41,733 nucleotides of DNA from an uncultured Clostridium sp. (lineage in GTDB: Bacteria > Bacillota > Clostridia > Clostridiales > Clostridiaceae), in NCBI GenBank assembly GCA_900543325.1, contig UQQU01000026.1, positions 1 to 41,733 of the forward strand, read 5' to 3'. The notes under the pieces were generated by a model. That model saw only the letters and a program-made list of their open reading frames with translations, was not told the DNA's origin and did no database searches. Within the stretch, counting starts at the first letter, position 1, and each line of letters starts with the position of its first letter. A program made the translations under genes and the position numbers. This document shows, in pieces, positions 7,834 through 15,886 of the stretch.

Positions 7834-8578
7834 TATCTCTCCTCCTCTTGATAAGTATATTTCCGAAACTCTCATCTTGATAAACGTTGATAGTTCTAAT
7901 TTTTATAAGCTCAAGTAAGGCTAAAAATGTAACTACAGTTTCAAGCTTACAAGAACTTTCTTTCATTAAATCTTCAAATTCAATTACTTTATTTGAATTA
8001 ACTCTTTCTAAAAGTTCATTCATTTTGTCTTCAACTTTATACTTATCTACGTATATTTTCTTTTGTACTACATTAAATTTATTTTGTTTTTCTCTATAGT
8101 TTTCTAATATTTTATTATAAATATTATATAAATCTAATAATGTTATATTTTTAAATATATCAACATTATTAACTGGCTCACTTTTAACTTCTTCAATTAT
8201 TTCTGGCTTCTTACTATAAACATCACCTTGATTTATATATCGCTCTTTAAAGAATTCAGATACTGATTTTATCTTCTTATACTCAATTAGTTTTTCCATT
8301 AATCTCTTTTCAATATCTTCTTCATTTTCTTCCTCTTCTACTTTTATCTTAGGAAGAAGATTTTTTGATTTTATCTCTATTAATGTAGCTGCAACAACAA
8401 TAAATTCTGATGTTATCTCAAGATCCATAACCTTTCTTGTATTAAGATACTCTAAATATTGATTTGTAACTTTATATATCTCTACATTATATATATCCAT
8501 CTTATTCTTCTTTATAAGATGCAGTAATAAATCAAAAGGTCCTTCAAAATCTGCCACTTTTATCTTTGGCAATTCCAT
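7826..8578 (-). CDS. scpA: Segregation and condensation protein A (kleisin)
   Basis: The 250-residue kleisin bridges the Smc heads in the condensin complex. The N-terminal family signature FEGPFDLLLHLIKKNKMDIYN is at about residues 10-30, and LEITSEFIVVAATLIEIKSK follows at about 53-72. The middle is charged, and a C-terminal winged helix (about 185-245) contacts Smc. It is the first gene of the scpA-scpB operon. The 89-bp upstream gap contains a 14-nt palindrome but no T-tract, so read-through from the metal operon is possible. Confidence 0.94.
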   Translation of the reverse strand: MELPKIKVADFEGPFDLLLHLIKKNKMDIYNVEIYKVTNQYLEYLNTRKVMDLEITSEFIVVAATLIEIKSKNLLPKIKVEEEENEEDIEKRLMEKLIEYKKIKSVSEFFKERYINQGDVYSKKPEIIEEVKSEPVNNVDIFKNITLLDLYNIYNKILENYREKQNKFNVVQKKIYVDKYKVEDKMNELLERVNSNKVIEFEDLMKESSCKLETVVTFLALLELIKIRTINVYQDESFGNILIKRRRDSE

Positions 8579-8667
8579 TAATTCATCCCGCCTTTGTGTT
8601 TTTATTATGCTACTTTTAAGGGTTTCATAACTTATATAATAACAATTTTCTTTTAAAAGAACAAGCC

Positions 8668-9336
8668 TTAAAGATGCTCATGGAAATATATATCATTAGG
8701 CTCATCTTGTAATTTATACTCCTCTACTAAAATATAAAAATCATTATCAAAGCATATCTTACCATAAATATTGATCCATTGTCCTTCTTTTAAATTAGAT
8801 TCTATTCCCTTTGCTTTTATTTGTATTTTTTCCTTATCTGCTTGACAACATTTTATCATCTGCCTAGATATAATCATAAAATCTGAGCCTTCCTTATCTT
8901 TATCAATATATCCTAAAAATAATATATCTTTCCCCTCATATTCCTCCTTATGTTCTACAATTTTATTTAATATATCATAATTATCACTATTTATAATTAT
9001 TGCATCAGTATGATTTTTAAGTAATAAATTTTCATTTATATTTTCATTCCCCTTTAATAATGGGAAAAGATATAATAAAACTACTCCAATACATAAAGTA
9101 AATGTTAAAGGAATAAATTTATTTGTAGTTTCTACTCTTCTTTTTATTGTAAAAATCCTACCAAATTGAAATACAGCAAAAATACTTAATATTATTATGC
9201 TCAAATAAAAATAAATAATCATATCACTACTTACAAAGTTGCTTATATTTCCGCTCCTTATTAAAAATACTATAGATAAGTCTAATAATATTAATATAAT
9301 AAACCATATTAACTCATCAATATTAAATTTCTTCAT
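8668..9336 (-). CDS. TIGR03943/DUF1980 putative permease subunit (YcgQ-like)
   Basis: About 222 residues with an N-terminal membrane region of three hydrophobic segments (about 10-30, 38-58, 78-95) and an extracytoplasmic or soluble C-terminal domain. The conserved MIISRQMIKCCQAD motif with paired cysteines is characteristic of DUF1980 and is a plausible metal site. Such proteins occur beside UPF0718 permeases (B. subtilis ycgQ-ycgR), as here. The frame begins with a GTG at 9342, but SD spacing fits the ATG at 9336. It is last in the four-gene operon with the permease and two COG0523-type GTPases. Confidence 0.8.
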   Translation of the reverse strand: MKKFNIDELIWFIILILLDLSIVFLIRSGNISNFVSSDMIIYFYLSIIILSIFAVFQFGRIFTIKRRVETTNKFIPLTFTLCIGVVLLYLFPLLKGNENINENLLLKNHTDAIIINSDNYDILNKIVEHKEEYEGKDILFLGYIDKDKEGSDFMIISRQMIKCCQADKEKIQIKAKGIESNLKEGQWINIYGKICFDNDFYILVEEYKLQDEPNDIYFHEHL

Positions 9337-9392
9337 ACACACCTCTTATATCAGTTAAGAACTAAAAAACTTAAGTATCTAATATTTTTTAA

Positions 9393-10301
9393 TTATACTA
9401 CTGCTAAACATATTCCAAATACAACTATACAAATTATTAAAAGCAATTGTAATACAAAACTCTTTTTGAAAAATCCAAAAGATAATATTAAATTCTTTAA
9501 ATCCATCATTGGTCCTAATATCAAAAATGCTATAACCCCTGGAACTCCAAAGTTGTCCATAAATCCTTTTGCAACAAAGGCATCTGCTTCTGAACATAAT
9601 GACAATAAAAATCCTAATAGCATCATTATTCCTATTCCTACTACCTTTCCTGAGGTCATATCATTAATTAAGCTATCTTGAAGGAATACTACAAATATAC
9701 TTGAAAGGAGTGCACCAAAAATAAAATAAATACTAATATTTAAAAACTCATTAGATGCATTTAATACTAAATTCTTTATTTTACCTCTTAATGAAATATA
9801 ATAATTATTACTAAAAGTACAACAATCACAGTAAAGAGCAGCTTCTTCACTTTTTAAAACTTCTGTATTTTTCTTTTTATCATAAATAAACCCAATAATC
9901 ATTCCAACTATTAAAGCTCCTATTACTCCACCTATTGTTCTATATATAACAATATTAATGTCATTAGGGAATGCATAATATGTAGACATAATTACAACAG
10001 GATTAACTATAGGTACTGACAACATAAATGTTATTCCAACTCCCGTAGGTAACCCCTTTTTTATTAAACTTCTTGTAATTGGAACTATTGCACACTCACA
10101 TACTGGAAAAAATATTCCTGATATAGCAGCTATAAAATATCCTATGATACTATTTTTAGGAATTATTTTCTTTATTAATTCATCTGATACGTAAATTTGA
10201 ATTAAAGCTGATAGTACTGCTCCTATTAATAGAAACGGTAATGCTTCAACGATAATCCCTAGGTAACTCCACATCCATGATTCAAATTTACTTATACTCA
10301 C
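9393..10301 (-). CDS. UPF0718/ArsP-like permease (YcgR-like)
   Basis: A 302-residue membrane protein with about eight hydrophobic segments. The conserved FPVCECAIVPITRSLIKKG segment (near residues 65-83) has a CxC pair in the position of the family's metal or metalloid-sensing cysteines. A later loop holds CDCC (near residues 158-161), an additional thiol cluster. Start is GTG at 10301 with GGGTGA upstream. Its partner DUF1980 gene follows after 56 nt and two CobW-like GTPases precede it by 16 nt. I infer a metal (perhaps zinc) or metalloid transporter; the substrate is not determined. Confidence 0.82.
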   Translation of the reverse strand: MSISKFESWMWSYLGIIVEALPFLLIGAVLSALIQIYVSDELIKKIIPKNSIIGYFIAAISGIFFPVCECAIVPITRSLIKKGLPTGVGITFMLSVPIVNPVVIMSTYYAFPNDINIVIYRTIGGVIGALIVGMIIGFIYDKKKNTEVLKSEEAALYCDCCTFSNNYYISLRGKIKNLVLNASNEFLNISIYFIFGALLSSIFVVFLQDSLINDMTSGKVVGIGIMMLLGFLLSLCSEADAFVAKGFMDNFGVPGVIAFLILGPMMDLKNLILSFGFFKKSFVLQLLLIICIVVFGICLAVV

Positions 10302-10317
10302 TTTCTCACCCGCTATC

Positions 10318-10953
10318 TTACTTTCTCATATACTCTATTAATTTTATCCTCATATTTCTTACTAACTTATCTTCTAATAACTTACTATTTTCTAATGCTA
10401 AATCAAAATTGTCATTACTTTCTGCTCTTATTATTTGTGCCTTATGATTCAAGCTTTCTAATAATTTAATCCCTTTTTCTACTTCTAATTTTTTTTCTAT
10501 ATTGCAGTTATTAATTACAATTACATCACTATTTTGTATAAATGGTAGCAATATTTCTCCCATATTCATAACGTAAAACTCAATATTTCTTCCATCACAA
10601 ATAAAATAAATAGTAGAAAGCTTTATTAACTTTCCTGTTTCATTATCAAATACACATTTATATAAATGCTCTAAAGTATCTGTTCCGTTATATTCTATAA
10701 TTATTCTATGAGGTTTATATTTTTTTACTATTTTGTATATTTCATTATTAAGCTCTAAACTTTCTCCCATAAAACTAATATGTTTTACACTTTGTCCATT
10801 TTCATTAAATTCATTTATTTGAGTATTTCCACTTTCACAAGTAACAACAACTATTTTTTCTTTATCTGCAATAGTTTTATTTATTAATGAATTAATAAAG
10901 GCTGACTTACCAGCCCCTAAAAATCCAGTAACTACCTCTACGCCAACCTTCAT
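10318..10953 (-). CDS. Short CobW-like GTPase lacking the CxCC motif and C-terminal domain
   Basis: The 211-residue protein keeps a P-loop (GFLGAGKS, residues 10-17) and a CobW/UreG/HypB-like G-domain layout. It lacks the metal-binding CxCC, and IIIEYNG replaces the usual EPTG motif. The canonical NKxD base-recognition motif is also replaced (INNCN). The C-terminal CobW domain is absent. It probably arose by duplication and divergence from, or acts as partner to, the adjacent full-length GTPase 12 nt upstream. Nucleotide use and metal carriage are unproven. Confidence 0.75.
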   Translation of the reverse strand: MKVGVEVVTGFLGAGKSAFINSLINKTIADKEKIVVVTCESGNTQINEFNENGQSVKHISFMGESLELNNEIYKIVKKYKPHRIIIEYNGTDTLEHLYKCVFDNETGKLIKLSTIYFICDGRNIEFYVMNMGEILLPFIQNSDVIVINNCNIEKKLEVEKGIKLLESLNHKAQIIRAESNDNFDLALENSKLLEDKLVRNMRIKLIEYMRK

Positions 10954-10965
10954 TTCTCCACCTTC

Positions 10966-11916
10966 TTAACTAAAAAACTTCTTAATTTTCTCTTTATTTA
11001 AATTAGTTCCAATAAATGAAATAACAGCATCTCCTCTATATGCTATCTTTTGCATATTTATTTCAGATAAAGTGTAATCAAATTGTTCTTTTCCATTTTT
11101 AGTATTAACAATACCTTTTGCTCTAATTATTTCACCAAATTCAAAACTATTTTTTATAAAATTAAACTTGCTTAATAGTTCTTCTTTAGATACATCTCTA
11201 TCTATTTTTAAAGCAAAACTTTCAAATAAACTTTCTTCATTTCTTTCCTTTTTTATACTCCGAGTACTAGGATTACTCTTTCTAAAATTAATTTTTTCCT
11301 TTAAAATACCTCTATCTTTTGTTAAAAATACCTTTGGAATTAATTCCTCTGATTTTGTATTACTCCATTGTCTTCCCATTATTATTGCTCTAGAATTTAA
11401 TTTACTAATTTCTTCTTCTAATCTTTTTACTTCTTCAATACTAATATTTTGTGTTCTACTTAAAATTATAATATCTGCATTTTTTATTTGATTAATAAAA
11501 AAACTCTTAAAATTCGTTAAGTACAAATCAAATTTCTCTGCATCTACCACAGTTATAGCTTTTTCTACTTCGGCTATATCCTTTAATTCTTTTTCATTAA
11601 ATACTTTTTTTATGTCACTTAATTTTGCCACTCCTGTTGGTTCAACTAAAAGTCTATCTACATTACAGTTTTCCACAACATCTATTATTGACTCTTTAAA
11701 ATCTCCGGTAACTTGACAACAAATACACCCAGCATTTATTTCCTTTACTAAAGTATTCGTTCTTTTTAAAACTTCACCATCAATACTTACTTCTCCAAAT
11801 TCATTTTCAATAATAGCAATTTTATCTTTATAGTAACCTTCTTCTATAAGTTTTTTAATTAACTGTGTCTTTCCAGCTCCAAGAAATCCAGAAAAAATCT
11901 CTACTTTAACACTCAT
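10966..11916 (-). CDS. COG0523 (CobW-family) metal-chaperone GTPase
   Basis: The 316-residue protein has a P-loop GFLGAGKT (10-17), the metal-binding signature GCICC (C64, C66, C67), VEPTG (91-95) and a C-terminal CobW_C domain (about 225-316). The usual NKxD base motif is replaced by SRTQ (153-156). COG0523 GTPases deliver metals such as zinc or cobalt, and many are induced by metal shortage. It is the first gene of the operon with the short GTPase, the permease and the DUF1980 protein. The ribosome site is weak (AAGGG about 13 nt upstream). A perfect inverted repeat lies about 90-120 nt before the start. Confidence 0.85.
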   Translation of the reverse strand: MSVKVEIFSGFLGAGKTQLIKKLIEEGYYKDKIAIIENEFGEVSIDGEVLKRTNTLVKEINAGCICCQVTGDFKESIIDVVENCNVDRLLVEPTGVAKLSDIKKVFNEKELKDIAEVEKAITVVDAEKFDLYLTNFKSFFINQIKNADIIILSRTQNISIEEVKRLEEEISKLNSRAIIMGRQWSNTKSEELIPKVFLTKDRGILKEKINFRKSNPSTRSIKKERNEESLFESFALKIDRDVSKEELLSKFNFIKNSFEFGEIIRAKGIVNTKNGKEQFDYTLSEINMQKIAYRGDAVISFIGTNLNKEKIKKFFS

Positions 11917-12005
11917 AATCTATTACTTTCCCTTATTATTCTTCTCAAAAAATTCTATGATTTATATATAACATTTATGCAAATTTTATTTTCTAAGTAC
12001 TTTTG

Positions 12006-12038
12006 AATATTATTATAATTTATACATATAATAATATT
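12006..12038. promoter_or_regulatory. 11-bp perfect inverted repeat, candidate operator of the metal operon
   Basis: Two 11-nt arms (12006-12016 and 12028-12038) are exact reverse complements around an 11-nt spacer, so the half-sites lie about two helical turns apart. It overlaps -10-like TATAAT on the minus strand upstream of the COG0523 GTPase. It could bind a metal regulator (Fur/Zur or ArsR family). It consists only of A/T, so chance is a real alternative. Confidence 0.35.
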
Positions 12039-12073
12039 GTAAATGTATCACTAAATTGTGAACGTTATACAAC

Positions 12074-12105
12074 AAAAAGGAGCTGCCATTTAGCAACTCC
12101 TTTTT
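12074..12105 (-). terminator. Intrinsic terminator of mgsA
   Basis: A 13-bp stem with one G-U pair (12074-12086 with 12093-12105), 6-nt loop and T-tract on the minus strand, 19 nt after the mgsA stop. Confidence 0.85.
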
Positions 12106-12124
12106 AAGTTATCTTTTATTATTT

Positions 12125-12490
12125 TTACTTGTGTAATGCATCTAAAACTAATTGAGCTGTAGAAACATTTGTTGCAAGTGGTATTTCATATACATCACAT
12201 AATCTTAACAATGCATTGATATCTGGTTCATGTGGTTGTGATGTTAATGGGTCTCTTAAAAATATAACTAAATCTAATTTTTGTTCAGAAACTAATGCAC
12301 CTATTTGTTGATCTCCACCAAGTGGACCACTTTTTAGTCTATGAATTTCTAAATTAGTATTTTCCATTATTCTTAAACCAGTTGTTCCTGTTGCATAAAG
12401 CTCTAATTTAGATAGTCTATCTTCATTTGCTTTTGCAAAATTAACCATCTCATCTTTTTTCTTATCATGTGCAATTAATGCTACTCTCAT
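12125..12490 (-). CDS. mgsA: Methylglyoxal synthase
   Basis: It converts dihydroxyacetone phosphate to methylglyoxal and phosphate, a glycolytic overflow bypass in the cytoplasm. The 121 residues match the family length. The catalytic motif GPLGGDQQ places the base at Asp60, and QPHEPD carries His87 and Asp90, equivalent to E. coli Asp71, His98 and Asp101. The start has GGGAGAG upstream. It follows the glycosylase gene by 55 nt and ends at its own terminator. Confidence 0.96.
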   Translation of the reverse strand: MRVALIAHDKKKDEMVNFAKANEDRLSKLELYATGTTGLRIMENTNLEIHRLKSGPLGGDQQIGALVSEQKLDLVIFLRDPLTSQPHEPDINALLRLCDVYEIPLATNVSTAQLVLDALHK

Positions 12491-12545
12491 CTGTATTCTC
12501 TCCCTTTTCTATTAAACTTTATATAAATTAAAATTTATAACTAAA

Positions 12546-13157
12546 TTATTTTTTAGAAACATATATATTATCTTTTATATAGAATCTCCATAAAAAATCT
12601 TTTGCCTCTTCAGCATAATCTATTCCTATTCTCTTACTTTCAACAATTTCAAAATCATTACTATTTTCATCAATAATATATACAGGCCCCTTCTCATAAA
12701 GCTTTACTGCATTTAAATCCTTATTTAATAGATAAGCTAAGCATAACTTTGAAGGGCCATTAGTTAAATTTTTTAATTGAGTTTTTGTAAGTTCATCATA
12801 CTTCTTATTATATCTAATCTCAGAAATATAATCCAACTCATTAATTGGTTCCAGAGCTCTAATTAAAACAGCTTCAGCTACATCCTTTTTATTAGTAACA
12901 ACATTAAAGCAATGATATAATCCATATATAAAATAGATATATGAAACTCCTGCATCCTCATATAATATTTCTGTACGCTTAGTTCTACGACCATTATATG
13001 CATGACAAGCTTTATCTATTGCTCCTATATATGCTTCTGTTTCAACAATCTTTCCTTTTAAAATTTTCCCATCAACTTCTCTAACTAGCACTTTTCCAAG
13101 TAAATCTTGTGCAACCTCTAGAGCACTTCTATTATAAAACTCTTTACTTATAATCAT
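12546..13157 (-). CDS. 3-methyladenine DNA glycosylase (AAG/MPG family)
   Basis: It excises alkylated and deaminated purines in base excision repair. The 203 residues include the catalytic VETEAYIG motif (residues about 39-46, with Glu41 as the likely general base) and the conserved YFIYGLYHCFNVV segment. RALEPI and the NGPSKLC loop are also present. It matches the mammalian-type AAG family rather than AlkA or Tag. AGGAG lies 7 nt before the ATG. It stands between the psp-type pair and mgsA. Confidence 0.93.
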   Translation of the reverse strand: MIISKEFYNRSALEVAQDLLGKVLVREVDGKILKGKIVETEAYIGAIDKACHAYNGRRTKRTEILYEDAGVSYIYFIYGLYHCFNVVTNKKDVAEAVLIRALEPINELDYISEIRYNKKYDELTKTQLKNLTNGPSKLCLAYLLNKDLNAVKLYEKGPVYIIDENSNDFEIVESKRIGIDYAEEAKDFLWRFYIKDNIYVSKK

Positions 13158-13231
13158 TTGTATCTCCTAAATTTAAATAAAGATATATTATAATTAATAG
13201 TATTTCTTATAATAGCTATTAAAATACTTCC

Positions 13232-14284
13232 TTATTTAACCTTTGCACCACATTCACCACAGAACTTCGAATCACTTGCAATTGTTGCTCCACATTCACT
13301 ACAGAATTTATTTTTCTTTTCTGTGTTTTCAATAGCTACAACCTTTGTTCCACAATTACTACAGAATTTTGCTCCTTCACTTAAAGCTTCTCCACAGTTT
13401 TTACAAATGTTCTTACTACTATTACTTAATGATGAACTTTGTTCCATATTTTTCTTCATTTCATTCATCATATTTATTCCCATTTGCATTCCCATACCGG
13501 CTTGAGCCATATTAGCCATACTACTATTAGGATTTTTCTCCATAGCTTCAGTCATAGCCACATTTTGATAATGTCCTATATTACCTACCATTCCATATGC
13601 AGCATTTTTATTAATCATATTTTGTACTGAATCAGGATAGCTAAAGTTTTCAATATTTAATGTTGTTACAGTTAGACCTATCTTAATCATTTCCATGTCT
13701 AAATCTGTTTTTATACCTTTTGCTATTTCAAAAGAATTTGCTTGTAAATTAAACATATCCTTTCCTTCTCTAACAATCCATTTCATTAAAAGTTGATCAA
13801 CTACAGCTAAAGCTCTTTGCTTTACATCATCTACAGTAAATTGGCTTTTAATTCCTGCAATTTTATCAATTAAAACCATATGATCACTTATTTTAACATT
13901 AAATGAACCAAAAGCTCTTATTGGCATTCCTCCAGGCATTCCTGGTGCTTGAATATTAATTGGGCTTTTAGTACCCCACTTTACTAAAAATTCTTTAGTA
14001 TTTATAAATAAAACTTCAGCCTTAAGACCTGTTTTAAACCCAAACTTAAATCCTTTTAATGTTGATAAAAGTGGAATTATTTCTGTTTCAATTTCGTAAT
14101 TACCCTCTTCAGTGAACACACCTTCAACTTTTCCATTATGCATAAATATAGCATCTTGACCAGGTCTTATAATCAATCTACTATTCTTTTTTATTTCACT
14201 ATTTTTCCATTTCCAAAAAATAACGTCATTTCTAGTTTCATTCCATTCAATTACGTCTAAAAATTGGTTACTAAATAAACCCAT
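13232..14284 (-). CDS. SPFH-domain protein with C-terminal zinc ribbons (YdjI-like)
   Basis: The 350-residue protein has an N-terminal SPFH/virion-core-like domain (about 1-230, with motifs such as FGSFNVKISD and FNLQANSFEIAKGI), then a Met/Asn-rich linker. Two tandem double-cysteine zinc ribbons follow (CxxC pairs near residues 294-315 and 329-347). It lies 34 nt after pspA, as ydjI follows pspA in the B. subtilis pspA-ydjGHI operon, though ydjG and ydjH are missing here. It is probably part of a membrane-stress response, scaffolding PspA at the membrane. AGGAGG lies 7 nt before the ATG. Confidence 0.85.
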   Translation of the reverse strand: MGLFSNQFLDVIEWNETRNDVIFWKWKNSEIKKNSRLIIRPGQDAIFMHNGKVEGVFTEEGNYEIETEIIPLLSTLKGFKFGFKTGLKAEVLFINTKEFLVKWGTKSPINIQAPGMPGGMPIRAFGSFNVKISDHMVLIDKIAGIKSQFTVDDVKQRALAVVDQLLMKWIVREGKDMFNLQANSFEIAKGIKTDLDMEMIKIGLTVTTLNIENFSYPDSVQNMINKNAAYGMVGNIGHYQNVAMTEAMEKNPNSSMANMAQAGMGMQMGINMMNEMKKNMEQSSSLSNSSKNICKNCGEALSEGAKFCSNCGTKVVAIENTEKKNKFCSECGATIASDSKFCGECGAKVK

Positions 14285-14318
14285 TACGCTTCCTCCTGCT
14301 ATTTATACTAGCATTGTT

Positions 14319-15035
14319 TTATTGTTTATTTTCTTTTAATTTAGCTAATTCATCCTCAACTGCATTGCTACTAGAACCTTTTAAGGCTGCTAACTCATCT
14401 TCTACTGAAGAATTCTTAGTATCATATTTACTCATTAAATCATCTATACTATCAGTTGGCTTTGAATTTAATTCAGCCATTGCATTAGCTTCATCTAACA
14501 TTCTATTAGCCTTTTCTTCCATTCTGCTAAAAGAATCTATACTTGAAGCAGAGTTGTTAATTGAAGAACCCATCTTATTAATTCTTTCTTGCATTTTAGC
14601 AGTTGCCATTTTTGCTTTAATTGTACTTTTTCTTTCATTAAGCTCTTCTATTTGCATATTTAATTTATTATACATTTGCTTCATCTTTTCAGAATTAGCT
14701 TTTGCAGTTTCATATTTGCTATTAAGTGCTGTTAATTTTTCTGTTAATGATGCTTTTTTAGCTAAGAATTGTCTCGCATCATCATCATTTCCTGCCTCTA
14801 CAGCTCTTTTTGCATAGTCTAACATTTTATTTACATCACTTTGACATTCATCAACTTCTCTTTTAGCTCTAGTTTCCTCCGCCATAATTGATGCAGTTTC
14901 TGCTTTAACCTTATTCAAGTCATCATTTAAATTTCTCATTAATTGATCTATCATTTTAACTGGATCTTCAGCTTTATCTAATAAAGCATTAATGTTAGAT
15001 GACATTATATCAGTAAACCTTTTTAATATTGACAT
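14319..15035 (-). CDS. pspA: PspA/IM30 family envelope-stress protein
   Basis: The 238-residue, almost wholly helical coiled-coil protein starts SILKRFTDIMSSNINALLDK, the amphipathic N-terminal helix of PspA/Vipp1 proteins, followed by the conserved AEDPVKMIDQLMR. PspA oligomers bind and protect stressed membranes. The frame is open to 15056, but AGGAGG lies 7 nt before the ATG at 15035. The SPFH gene follows in the same operon. The open frame antiparallel to this gene is a by-product of its biased composition. Confidence 0.92.
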   Translation of the reverse strand: MSILKRFTDIMSSNINALLDKAEDPVKMIDQLMRNLNDDLNKVKAETASIMAEETRAKREVDECQSDVNKMLDYAKRAVEAGNDDDARQFLAKKASLTEKLTALNSKYETAKANSEKMKQMYNKLNMQIEELNERKSTIKAKMATAKMQERINKMGSSINNSASSIDSFSRMEEKANRMLDEANAMAELNSKPTDSIDDLMSKYDTKNSSVEDELAALKGSSSNAVEDELAKLKENKQ

Positions 15036-15151
15036 ATATATTCCTCCTAAATTCATTACCTTTATTTATACAACTATATTCTACCATTATTTAATTCAAA
15101 ACAAAATCCATTATTTTTTATTATATATAATTTTTAACTATATACTAATAG

Positions 15152-15176
15152 AAAAAGAGCTATTTTCTATAGCCCT
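15152..15176 (-). terminator. Intrinsic terminator overlapping the lipoprotein stop
   Basis: An 8-bp stem with one G-U pair (15156-15163 with 15169-15176), 5-nt loop and a T5 tract on the minus strand. The TAG stop at 15175-15177 overlaps the stem base. The gap from here to pspA (15036-15151) is AT-rich with no feature recognised. Confidence 0.7.
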
Positions 15177-15804
15177 ATAAAATTGTTCCATATAATTTAT
15201 CTTCTTTTGTATATACAGTAACAGTAAATGTTCCTAATGGTCTAAAATTTCCATTAGTAGCAGATAAATATCCTCTAAACTCCAATGTTACTTGATCTTC
15301 TAACTTCTCTTGTAAAATTACTTTATCTACTTTAAAGTAAATAGGATCATCTTCACCAACTTCAAATTGTTCACCTAAAAAATATACATTTTGCATAATA
15401 TTTTCTTTTTCTTCACCTGAAATTAGCTCAACTTCATCACTTTCGCTATTCCAGTCACTTACAATAAAATCATATACACCTTGATTTTTAGCTAAATATT
15501 CTGTCAGTAAATTTAATCCGAAATCTACTTCTTTATATTCACCTTCAACATATGGAATATCTCCATAATCATGATATATTAAATCTCCATCATTTAATAT
15601 ATTTATATCTTTACTAGATTCATATATTTTCCCAAGAGCTGTAAATTGTGTATAAACCTTAGGCTCTTCTACTATATTTTCAACTTCTACAACTTCATTA
15701 TTTATATTATCATTGCTATTTACATCATTATTATTACTTGAACAACCAGTTAATAATCCTAACATAATAATAGCGCATATTATCTTTTTATTCAAAATAC
15801 TCAC
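15175..15804 (-). CDS. Predicted lipoprotein of unknown function
   Basis: I do not recognise a family. The 209-residue product has a lipoprotein signal peptide with lipobox LLTGC (Cys21), an Asn/Ser/Asp-rich linker, then an acidic, probably beta-rich extracellular domain. The start is GTG at 15804, just after AAGGGGGAAG; a TTG nine nt downstream with better SD spacing (AAGGTG) is an alternative that keeps the signal peptide. It follows dacF and is closed by a terminator on each side, so it is transcribed alone. Confidence 0.75.
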   Translation of the reverse strand: MSILNKKIICAIIMLGLLTGCSSNNNDVNSNDNINNEVVEVENIVEEPKVYTQFTALGKIYESSKDINILNDGDLIYHDYGDIPYVEGEYKEVDFGLNLLTEYLAKNQGVYDFIVSDWNSESDEVELISGEEKENIMQNVYFLGEQFEVGEDDPIYFKVDKVILQEKLEDQVTLEFRGYLSATNGNFRPLGTFTVTVYTKEDKLYGTIL

Positions 15805-15825
15805 CTTCCCCCTTATATTTTAATA

Positions 15826-15869
15826 TAAAAAAAGAGATTAATCCATTATATAAATGTTTTAATCTCTTT
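15826..15869 (-). terminator. Intrinsic terminator of dacF
   Basis: An 11-bp perfect stem (15831-15841 with 15859-15869), 17-nt loop and T-tract on the minus strand, shortly after the dacF stop. Confidence 0.75.
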
Positions 15870-15886
15870 AAATATATTAATTTTCT

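Noticed and set aside
7826..7875. 50-nt overlap of scpA and scpB
   Set aside because: It disappears when the SD-supported GTG at 7833 is used as the scpB start.
11917..12124. Classical Zur or Fur box before the metal operon
   Set aside because: I found no match to known Bacillus-type Zur or Fur boxes; only the AT-only inverted repeat reported separately.
14314..14817. 167-codon plus-strand open frame
   Set aside because: It lies antiparallel to pspA; its composition is a mirror of the coiled-coil gene, with no ribosome site and no recognisable domain.
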